From Motacilla alba alba (lineage: Eukaryota > Chordata > Aves > Passeriformes > Motacillidae), in assembly GCF_015832195.1 (NCBI RefSeq), contig NC_052045.1:868001-932000 (forward strand): a stretch of 64,000 bases of DNA. The letters run 5' to 3'. The position numbers were made by a program, and so were the translations under genes. The notes under the pieces are model-generated. The model was not told the DNA's origin. It worked only from the letters and a program-made list of their open reading frames with translations, and made no database searches. Every line of letters begins with the position of its first letter. Position 1 is the first letter of the stretch. Shown here piece by piece: positions 37,926 through 53,200 of this stretch.

Positions 37926-43138
<5,213 letters not shown>

Positions 43139-43299
43139 GCACCCTCCAGCCGGCTACGGACACGGGCGTGGGCGGCACGGGCAGCCGGAGGATGCTCGTG
43201 GCACGGGCCGAGTGCTGCCTGCTGGTCCTGGTGCATCCCCACGGGGGCAGGGGGACAGGGCTGTGCTTGCCCGCTCAGGACCACGCATGTGAACATGAA

Positions 43300-43537
43300 G
43301 GAGGGTTGATTTGGATTGGACATAAGGAAGTTTTTCGCAAGGAGAGCGGTGAGGGACTGGCACGTGTTGCCCAGAGAGATGGTGGATGTCCCGTCCCCAA
43401 AAACATTCAGGGCCAGGCTGGATGGGCTCTGAGCAACCTGGCCTAGTTGAAGTGTCCCTGCCCGCCTCTGGAGTGTAACCAGATGGCCTTTAGAGGTCCC
43501 TTCCAACCCAAACTATTCTACAATTCTACAATTCTAC
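43300..43537 (+). mobile_element. CR1 LINE 3' end in the XKRX 3' UTR
   Basis: GATTTGGATTGGACATAAGG, GGCCAGGCTGGATGGGCTCT-GAGCAACCTGG and GATGGCCTTTAGAGGTCCCT-TCCAACCCAAACTATTCTAC are a typical CR1 3' end with two ATTCTACA tail units. It begins about 160 bp after the XKRX stop. Since the best downstream poly(A)-like signal is at 43681, the CR1 is probably part of the mRNA 3' UTR. Confidence 0.93.
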
Positions 43538-43680
43538 GGCTCATGGGGTGCCCCTCCCAGCTGCCCCTGCCAGCTGGCTGCCCCAGGGTGCAGAGCCCCT
43601 GGGGTGCCCCGACACCCCCAGCTGCTGCTGTGGTGCACACGGTGACCTCGGGCCAGGGTGCCACTGGGACTGTTTTAAGC

Positions 43681-43686
43681 AGTAAA
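43681..43686 (+). terminator. XKRX: Possible XKRX poly(A) signal (AGTAAA variant)
   Basis: AGTAAA followed by a TTTGCTGTGACTGCGAGTCT-like GT-rich stretch is the only plausible cleavage signal between the XKRX stop and the NOX1 promoter. It is a weaker variant of AATAAA. Confidence 0.4.
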
Positions 43687-43699
43687 GAAACTTTGCTGT

Positions 43700-44747
43700 G
43701 ACTGCGAGTCTGGGTGCTGGCAGTGACTCACACGGAGGGTGGGGACCGTCCCTCGGGGCTGGCACGGGCGCACACACCTGCTGTCCACGTCAAACGCCTT
43801 TACAGCACCGAAATGGGGCTGTGCCTGCGGGAAGTGGGGATGGGGGAGCCCCTCTGTGGAGGTGCAGGAGCATGGCGGGATGGGCTGGCCTCATCCTGCG
43901 CTTCCGTCAGCACGGCCGTGGCTGCAGGCCAGCAGAGAGCAGCATGCCAGCAAGGAGCAAGCCTGTCCGACCTGTTCCTCCAGGCTCAGGGGCCCAGAAC
44001 AGGCTGCTGTTCCCAGCTGGAGCACCGGACACCCCGGGGCTCAGGGCCCTGCAGTGGAGGGCAGGCAGGAGGGGAAGGGTGGCTGGCACAGCAGTGGCAG
44101 TGGGTGCTGATGGGACCCATCATCCTGGCCCCAAACCAGGAGTTTGACACCCCCACCCCAGCACCCACTTTTGGGGTCAGCTCGGTTTGGGTGCTGGGCT
44201 GAGGATGCTTGTCAGCCCTGGGGGCCCATGGAGGTGCAGCACCACTGGTGCTCGGTCTTAAATCAGCCGCCCTGGATGCCCAGGCTGGATCCTGGCACCA
44301 GCACAGCGCCGTGACCCCAGGAGGCTTCTCTTCCTTCGGTGGCTTCCCTGGCAGATGGGCAGTGCAGGCTGGTGAGGGAGGCCGGGGAAAACAGAGCTGT
44401 GGAGCCAGGCACAGGATGGATCCTCCACAACTTCTTCCCAGGAAACTCCTGCCTTCGAAAAAAAGCCTGTTTTTGTCCTCAGAGGTTGCAAAAGCCCAAG
44501 AGGAGCAGCCAGACCGCTGTGTGACCCAGCCGTGGGGCCACGGGGCATCTCTCTGGCCGGCACGAGGGGCTCGTTTCGGTGCTGGCCGATCCCTGCCTTC
44601 CTGGAAGGTGGCCTTTGAAACCGCCGGCATTTCCTTAAAGTCTCCTCCGGGGAAAGTCCCCGGTGCCGTTCCCGCGGCCGGGGCTGTCGCACCGCCCGCC
44701 GCCTCCATAAAACGCGGGGCGGGCGGGCGCGGGCAGGCAGCGGCACC
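43700..44747 (+). promoter_or_regulatory. NOX1: XKRX-NOX1 intergenic region and NOX1 promoter
   Basis: About 1 kb separates the two same-strand genes. A TATA-like CATAAAAC at 44706-44713 lies 35-42 bp before the NOX1 start codon at 44748, which would imply a 5' UTR of only some 10-15 nt. CpG content rises from about 44640. The remaining sequence has no recognisable gene. Confidence 0.5.
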
Positions 44748-47700
44748 ATGGGCAACTGGCTGGTCAACCACTGGTTCTCAGCCGCCGTCCTCGTGAGTGC
44801 CGGGGCTGGGGCTCCGCGGGTGCTGGGGGCTCTGGGGGCTCATGGGGGAAATGGGGAGCGGGGCTGTGGGGAGGCACGAGCATCCCCTCTGCTCGCCATC
44901 CCGCCAACCCGGCAGCCAGGGGAGGGATGGGCTCTGGAAACCTGCAGTCTTGGGGAAAACACAGCTCGCGGGAAAGGGGGTCCTGGAAAACTTAAAAATG
45001 CTGCTGCTTTGCCCGGCCGCTTTGGCTGGGAGCCGGCCACGTGCCTCTTCTCCCCTTGCGAGAGGAGGAGGATCCTGTGAGAACTCGTGGCAGGGTGAGG
45101 AGCTGGCACCATGGGGACCATCTGCCAGTGCCGTGCTGCAGCATCTCTGGTGTAACAGAGCTCGCCTGGCCAGCACCCATCAGCTGCTCAGCACTGTGCG
45201 AGGAGCTGTGAATGCATGGGAACATGGGGGTTTACTGACAGTTGGGCTATTTTAATTTTTTGAGTTACTTAAAAAAGAAGAAGAAAACAGCCAAAAACCA
45301 AATACACGGCAGGGTGGTTTTTTTTTTTGGGACCTCTGCAAAAATTCAGTGGCTGTGAGAGGCGGCAGTGTGGGGTGCAGTGGGGTTAGGCAGGGGACAG
45401 CAGCACAGTGGGGCAGGTGAGCCAGCTCCCTGTGAAACTTCCTTCTCCCAGAATCTGTCCCACACAGTCCTGACCACCCTCTGGATCTGCCTTCCCTCCC
45501 GTTACACGGGTGTTGCCTGCTGCTGCCTTTCCTCCTTCCTCGTGCACGGGTGATGCACAGGGCAGTGTGTGACAAGACAGCAATTCTGCAAGACTTCCAC
45601 ACCTCTCCTCACCTTTGACCCTGTGTCCCAGCCCTGTGCGTGACAGGGCAGCTCACAAGGAAACAGGACAGGATGCACTGTCTGTCCTGATACCCTCTGG
45701 CTGCACCCAGCCCTGACTGCTGCGGTGTGGGAGGCTCCCGGGACAGGGTCCCTCACGAGGCTGTGACTTTCCCCCGCAGGCAGCCTGGCTGGGCATCAAC
45801 ATCTTCCTCTTCACCTACTACTTTCTGTTCTTTGACCGGGACGAACGCTATTTCTACACCAGGGCCATCCTTGGGGTAAGGTGCTCCCCTGGGTAACCCT
45901 GCCTGCCCAGGCAGACGAGCCCCTCGGGGCCCTGCTGCAGTGGGGTGGGGGCTGCAACATCCCACGCCCCTCTCGTGTTCTGTTCTCTCCAGCCCACCAT
46001 CATTCCGTCCCACTCCGTGGCCTGGCATGGCACCATGCTAGTCCCTGTCTCGGTCGCTGTCTGCTCTCAGCCCAACAGCACCCCAGCCCAGCCCAGCATC
46101 TCCCCCTCCCTGTCCTCTCCCAGCTCACCCCTCCCAGTCCCACGCCAGCCCAGCACCTCTCCATCCCAGTTCCCAGCCTAGCTCAGCACTGGCTGGCCCC
46201 ATCCTGAGCCGGTCCTGGCACACGACAGGACAGCGGCGCTCACCCCTCTCTTCTCCCCAGTCTGCCTTGGCATGGGCTCGAGCATCGGCCAAGTGCCTCA
46301 ACTTCAACAGCATGCTGATCCTGCTGCCCGTCTGCCGCAACCTGCTGTCCTTCCTCCGTGGCACCTGCTCGGTGAGTGTCCCGTGGTGGCACGGCCAGTG
46401 TGGCTGTCCCCGTCCCTGTCCCGTGCTGACGCCACTGCCTGTCCCTGCAGTGCTGCAGGCGGACGTTGCGGAAGCAGCTGGACCACAACCTCACCTTCCA
46501 CAAGCTGGTGGCCTACGCACTGGCGCTGCTCACAGGTACCCCCTGGACTGGGATGGGGCAACAGTGGGGACTGGGAGCTGCCCGGTGGGTGACTGCCTGC
46601 CCCCCGTCCAGCCGTGCACACCATCGCCCACCTCTTCAACCTGGAGCGCTACAACCAGAGCCAGCAAGCCACCGACGGCAGCCTCCCCGCTGTCCTCTCC
46701 GAGATGCACCTGCAGGGCAGCAAGTGGCTGAACCCCATCCACTCCAACCAGACGGTGAGTGTGGCCCTGGCATCCAGCCACCCAGCACCAGCTGTCCCCT
46801 GCTCCCCTAACCCACCCTGCTGCCCCGCAGACCGTCGAGTACGTGGCTTTCACGACCATCCCGGGGCTCACGGGGGTGATCATCACGCTGGCACTCATCC
46901 TCATGGTCACGTCCTCCACCGAGTTCATCCGCAGGAACTACTTTGAGCTCTTCTGGTACACACATCACCTCTTCCTCGTCTACTTCGCCGGCCTCGTCAT
47001 CCACGGCATCGCGTAAGGCTCCTCGGCACCCCCAGGGCAGGACAAGGGGCAGTGCACACAGTCCCCTGGTGGGGCAGCCCTGGGGACAGTCCAGTGGGGC
47101 TCTGAGCTGCCATTCCCAGGCGGGCTGGCCCAGCTGGCCTCACGCAGGGTGGCTCAGCCCTGGCTGCGGCAGAGCTGACCCCTGGGCTCATCCCTCACTC
47201 CCTGCAGCGGGCTGGTGCGCGGGCAGACGGAGCAGAGCATGGCAGAGGTGCACCCCTATCACTGCGCCGAGTACCTGACACAGCGGGAGCAGAACTGCAC
47301 CCACAGCTGCTGCAAAGACCCCGAGTTTGGGAGCATCCCTGCTGAGGTAGGGCAGTGGTGGGATGGCTCTGGGGGAGAAGCTCTTCCCTTGCCCTTGGGA
47401 TGCCCATCCTTTGCTCTCCTCCACCTTCACAGTCCTGGAAGTGGGTTCTTGCCCCCATCATCCTCTATGTCTTTGAGCGGATCCTGCGGGTCTGGCGTGC
47501 GCACCAGAAGGTGGTTGTCAAAAAGGTGGGTGGTGCAGGAGCCTGCTCCTCTGCCAGCTGCTGCCCTTGGAGTCACCTGTGCCACAGCCCCTCGCCGTGG
47601 TGGCCATGGGGAGGGGCCACAGGCACAGCCCCTTCGTGGGGACGGGGGCAGGCTGGGCGCTGAGCCCTGCCCGTGCCCCCAGGTGGTGATGCACCCTGCC

Positions 47701-49013
47701 CGCGTGCTGGAGCTGCAGATGCAGAAGAAGGGCTTCTGCATGGAGGTGGGGCAGTACATCTTCGTCAACTGCCCCGCCATCTCCGCGCTGGAGTGGCACC
47801 CCTTCACCCTCACCTCTGCCCCCGAGGAGGACTTCTTCTCCATCCACATCCGGGCAGCTGGGGACTGGACAGAGCGTCTCATCGACACCTTCCAGCTGGA
47901 AACGCCCAGGTAGGCTGGGGAGCGCCCGACAGGTCATGCCAGGGATCTGGGGAGGCCGTACCTCTCACCCAGGCCCCGCTCCGGCCAGGATCGAGGTGGA
48001 CGGTCCCTTTGGCACAGCCAGCGAAGACGTGTTCCAGTACGAGGTGGCCATGCTGGTTGGCGCGGGCATCGGCGTCACCCCCTTCGCCTCCATCCTCAAG
48101 TCCGTCTGGTACAAGTTCCAGCAGGCTGACCAGACCCTCAAGACCAAGAAGGTACGGAGCGTCCCACGGCACCAGCTGTGGGTTTCTTTCTCTGGCTCGG
48201 CTCCACCTTGAGCAATCCCTCTCCCCTGCATCCCAGATCTACTTCTACTGGCTGTGCCGGGACACGGGAGCCTTTGCCTGGTTCAACGACCTGCTCGCCT
48301 CCCTGGAGCAGAAGATGGCTGAGTCGGGCAAGGCAGACTTCCTCACCTACCGCCTCTTCCTCACTGGCTGGGACACCAGCATTGTGAGTCGACCACAGGC
48401 TGGCATGGCTGCAGGAGGGGGACACAGGGTGGCCAAGCTGGGCAGCAAGGGCAGGGCAAGCATGACAATGGCTTGTAGGCACCAAGTCCAGTGTTTGGTG
48501 AGATCAATAATGGATGCTCCTCTGCGGTGAGGGACTGGAGGGGGGCTCTGGGTGGTGCCTGGGGGGCTCACCATCCCTGCCTGCCCAGGCCAACAACGTG
48601 GCACTCCACTTCGACACCGCTACGGACACAGTGACGGGCCTCAGGCACAAAACCATCTTCGGGCGGCCCATGTGGAACACGGAGTTTGCAGCGGTGGCTG
48701 CAGCCCACCCCAGGTGAGAGCTGAGCACAGAATTCGGGATGTTGGAGTCGGAGGCGTACCCCTGGCACTCAGCATGGGGCTGGCTTTGGGAGAGGGGTGC
48801 TACGCCAGGCAGGGAGCTCACAAAGCTTTTGAATCCCTTTTCCCCGAGTGGCCCGCCTGGCACTGACATGCCCGTGCTGTTGGCAGGTCGGTGGTCGGTG
48901 TGTTCCTCTGTGGGCCGGAGGCCCTGGCAAGGAGCCTGCAGAAGTCTTGTCACCAACACTCCAGCCTGGACCCCAGGAAGGTCAAATTCTACTTCAACAA
49001 GGAAAACTTTTAA
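44748..49013 (+). CDS. NOX1: NOX1, NADPH oxidase 1 catalytic subunit
   Basis: Thirteen exons: 44748-44792, 45780-45875, 46261-46371, 46451-46535, 46612-46754, 46831-47012, 47208-47346, 47433-47525, 47683-47909, 47989-48151, 48237-48383, 48589-48713, 48887-49013; 560 residues against 564 in human. The enzyme passes electrons from cytosolic NADPH through FAD and two hemes across the membrane to oxygen, making superoxide; partners are p22phox, NOXO1, NOXA1 and Rac. The N-terminus [11 protein letters not shown] is diagnostic. Heme-ligand histidines are at 101 and 115 and at about 205 and 218, with the family's 13-residue spacing. The FAD motif HPFTLTSAP is at 337-345, the NADPH motif GAGIGVTPF at 398-406, CGP follows near the C-terminus, and the protein ends FYFNKENF. 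N-glycosylation sequons lie at 127, 158 and 250, the last in a cysteine-rich loop (CTHSCC). The missing four residues fall before [10 protein letters not shown], at an exon edge. Confidence 0.97.
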
Positions 49014-49410
49014 GTTTAAGTGGCAGCGAGGCTGGCACCCAGAGGGCAGGGACCCTGACTGCACTGCCTCACGCCTTTCCGAAGCAAGGCCAGGGATAAG
49101 CACCTGTGCATGCACTGAAGCCAAGCAAGACACAGCAAGGTACTCCTTCTCCATGACGAATTCCAGGTTCAAAGACTGCTGCCTGCCTGTCCTGGTGTAC
49201 TAGGGGTCCTCATGGAGCAAGGGGCCTGGAGCTCCAGCCAGCCCCCTCACCGGGAAACCAGAGCCACGTTCTGTGATGCTGCTGGAGCAGTGGGAAGCAG
49301 TGGGAGCCCAGCGGGTTGGGCAGAACCCCTGGATGGGGATGGGACACGGGCATCCATGCAGGTGTCAGGGGCCAAACGTGCCCCTCAGGGTTTAAACACT
49401 CTTGTATAAG

Positions 49411-49416
49411 AATAAA
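49411..49416 (+). terminator. NOX1: NOX1 poly(A) signal (AATAAA)
   Basis: AATAAA about 400 bp after the stop, followed by TTCTTTTCTTTGTAATG-type U/GU-rich sequence, marks the likely NOX1 mRNA end near 49435. Confidence 0.8.
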
Positions 49417-49968
49417 TTAAACTTCTTTTCTTTGTAATGAAAGCTTCCGTGGTGACTCAGCTGTGCAGGTGCAAAGGAGCCCATGCTCTGCCCCTTGCAG
49501 GCTGCAATAGAAGAGCTGGTTGATGGCAAACTCTCTGGGGTGCAGGATCAGACATCCATCTGCACGGGCTCACTGCCACCCTGGCACCCCAGTGCCAGCC
49601 TGCAGCCAGCACCCAGCTCAGCTCCCAGCAGGTTCTGCTGCAGCGTATGCACAGAGGGAAAGCCCGCTGCCTGAGCAGGCTGGCGTGGAAAGTGATACTG
49701 CAATCGGATCCAGAGCCCTTCCTGCCCGGCCAGCAGGGAGAGAAAGCCAAGCTCCCTGTCCTGCCCTTCCCCGAGACCCCTGTGAACAGCACACTACAAG
49801 AAATTCCATTATTAATTCTTGCCCTGGTGTGGGGAGGAGGGAGGATGGCAAGTGCTTTGGACAAGACTGGAGCCAGGCCACTGCTCCCAGAACCCAACCC
49901 ACTCTGGCCTCCATGAGAGACCAAACAAGGCAGCCAGGGACATGGATTTACTCAAACCCTCCTCCCAC
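49417..49968. other. Intergenic spacer between convergent NOX1 and CSTF2
   Basis: About 550 bp between the two poly(A) signals. No gene, repeat or RNA structure is recognised. Confidence 0.7.
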
Positions 49969-49974
49969 TTTATT
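49969..49974 (-). terminator. CSTF2: CSTF2 poly(A) signal (AATAAA on the minus strand)
   Basis: TTTATT on the plus strand, about 300 bp past the CSTF2 stop codon, is the first AATAAA of the minus-strand transcript. Confidence 0.75.
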
Positions 49975-50269
49975 TCAAACACCATAAAATATGCACAGAA
50001 AAAAAAAAAATGAACTAGAAAGAAAAACCTCTCAAGGGTGACATAACCTCTCCCAAAATGCACCATCAGCTCAGGTAGCAATGGGAGCAGCTGCCATGGA
50101 GCATCCCCTCTATCCAGGCACATGACATCTCCATCTTGTGCCTGCCAGAAAGAAGGAGAGGAGGGTGAGCCCGGCACAGAGGGAAGCAGGGCAGAGTGCC
50201 ATCCCAGGCAGCTCTGTTTCACTGGAAGGGAGCAGGCACAGGGCGAGACCAGGCTAAGGACATCACCTG

Positions 50270-53200
50270 TCAGGGTGCCCCCGTGGATTTCTGGATTTGC
50301 TCCTTCAGAATGAGGATGCTCTGCCGCTGCTCTGGGGGCAGCATGGCGATCTGGTCTGCTGTCAGCTGCAGGACCTGCATGATCAGTGCTGCCTGTGGGG
50401 AAAGAGGGCTCAGACACATGCCCTGCCAGAGCAGCCACAGCATACCAGAGCCAGGGAGGGGCTGACCCCGCCACAGAAAGGCACACAGCAAGTGCTGCTC
50501 CTACTGTCTCAGCCTTTCCCTTTTGTTCTCTCACCTTCTCGTGATCCTGGGGGGTGACCTGGCTCTGTCCAGGGCTAAAGCCTCCAGGTTGACCAGCTCC
50601 TTGGACTCCTGCCCCAGGTATGCCTCCTCCCTGCATGCCTGCCCCAGCCATGTTAGGAACCTGGGGGAGTAAGAGAGGGGTTAGGGACTGGGGGCTTCTG
50701 GACCGAGCAATACAAATTCAAGAAGGTAAAACAGATGATCAGATGGATGCCCTCACGGACTGCTTGAAGATGCCTGAGCACGAAGAGAGAGTGCATTTTA
50801 TGTGCTCTCCCCTCCCAACTCCAGTGCTCCTTTCTGTGTCTCAGGAAGAGGTGGAGAGAGGCCGGAGCCTTGTCCTGTCCCCAGCTGATGGGCAGTGCCT
50901 GGGGAAATGGGACAGATGCCCCGACCCCTCAGAGCCAGAGAGCACGGCCTGGTGCTTCCCAGAGCTGCTGCTCCGTGGGACACCCCCCACCCAGCCCCAG
51001 CCTAGGGGACGCCGTCGGTGCCCGAGCAGCTGAGCAGAGCCGTGTGTACCTGGCGGGGCCCCTGCGGGCCACTGGCTCCCATGTTAAGTGGCCCAGGACC
51101 CTGTATCCCACCAGGCATCGGGCCACGCGGGTTGGGACCGGGCCCTCGAGGCTCCAGGCCCCGGGGCTCCAGGACCCTGGCCTCCATGGCCCTGGCTTCC
51201 AGCACTCGCGGCTCCAGCACCCGCGGCTCCAGGCCTCGCGCCTCCAGCGCCCGCGCCTCCATCACCCGCGGCTCCAGCCCTCGCGGCTCCAGCCCTCGCG
51301 GCTCCAGCCCTCGGGGATCTCTTCCGACTGCGGAGGAAACACAAGGTAAGCTCCTGAAGGAAGCGGCGCTGCGAGGAGCGTGGGAGCGAGCCTGCCGCCT
51401 CCTTTGTCTGGGGGCCAGCAAGCACCCAAGAAGTGCAGGGCTGGGGGCAGAGGGCACATGCCTGGAGAAAGTCCCTTGCACCCTGGGACTGTCCCTCCTC
51501 GCCTGGAGTCAGTCATTTCACTGCCCAAACCCCCTTCCTACGCCTTGGGTCGGGGCAGCCGGCTCCACTCTGACTTCTTGCCTGCACAATCCAAGCCACC
51601 CGTATTTCATGCCCCCTCTCTCACCTCGAGCATCCATCAAGGGCCCCCGCGGCTCTCCCATCAGTGGTCGGGGTTCTCCCATGGGTCCCCCCCTCATCTC
51701 ATGGGGGGGGCCACGGCTGTCATGACCAGGCATATGGTGCATAGGGGCTCCCTGGTGGGGCGGCCCAAGGTAACCTCTGACGCAGAGAGACGAGGAGAGC
51801 AAAGCAGGAGGAGGAGAAAAAGCGAGAGAGTGTGAATCAGACACTGGCTTGGCACGGTCTGGGCAGAGCGCTGGGATCGCCCCCGAAGCCGGCCGCAGGG
51901 GAGGAGGGTGAGGCTGGCACAGGGATGGGTGCTGGTGGCCCCGTGCCACAGGGCAGCTGCCATCGCCCCGGGGAGATCCCTTCCCCGGGGAAACGGGCCG
52001 GCCCCCACGGCGGGCAGCACACAGGCCTCCAACCAGGCATCAGTGACTCCCGGAAGGCCGGTGCCATCCCTGTCCTCAGCGAGAGGCTACCCTTGGGCAG
52101 GGGACAGTGCCAAGGGCTCCTCGCCTTCCCTCTCCCCTCACCTGGGCTCCACTTCTCCAGTGACTGAGAGCAGGGTCCCTCCGCGAGGGTCATTCGGGGC
52201 ATCTCCCAAAAGGCCTCGGGGCGGCGGGCCACTAGCAGGTAGAGGTCCACGCTGCATAGGGGCCCTCGGGTCTGGCATGGGCACTGCCAGGGAGACACAC
52301 AAGAACTCGTGAGCATCTGCATGACCAGTGCCGTGCCAAGACTGTCCCCGGCGCCCTTGGGCCGGGCGTGGGGCAGCCACGCTGCTCCCCTGAGCTGTGC
52401 TGTCTGCTGGGGACGTGGCCCCGCACATGAGGCTGGAGCACACCAAAGCTCCTTCCCTGGCTGCCAATTTTATTCCTCTTTTTCTTCTCGGGTTTTATTT
52501 AAGGTTCCTTATGGCACCAGGGGCCAAACCAAGCACAGGTGCCCCCATGGCAATCCCTACAAGTGTGGGCATCGACACCCTGCCGACGTGGGGCCAGGAG
52601 CAAAGCAAGACCTGGAAGGCTCCTGGAAGCACAGTGTCAAAGAGGGCTGGATCTCAGGCAAAAGCCCTTTCCAAACAGGCTCTCCTTTTCCACCAGAGGC
52701 TCCATGCATGGTTCTAGCCTGTTCTCTCCTGTAGCCCTAGAAGAAATCCTGCCTCCTTCATCTCCTCTTACTGCTGTCAGGCTACAAGGAGTGACATGCC
52801 AGTCCCTGGCCCTGAGAACAGCAGGGTGAGAGCTGCCCTCTGCACACTCCACAACGAGCTCCACGGGAAGAGGGAGCTGGTGCCGGGGTACCTTGAACGC
52901 GTTCGATAGACGCAGGCCTGGCAGGTCCCACGGGCGAGAGCTGCAGGTTCCCTGGGCAAGCAGCAGGAAAAGAGGGAAAGAGCAGACACGTAAATAGTGT
53001 ATGCACACGCGCAGCGGCTTTGGGGACAGTGCTGCCTGCAGGATCACGCACCCTGAAGTCCCCAGAAAAACCTACAGAGAAAATGTTTCCAAGTCTGGCT
53101 TTATCAACCTCTTCCATTCGCACCCCCTTTGACAGCGGAGGCAGGACAGCCAGCGTGGCACAGTCCTTCCCTCACTCAGGGAGAGAGGCAGGCACAGAAG

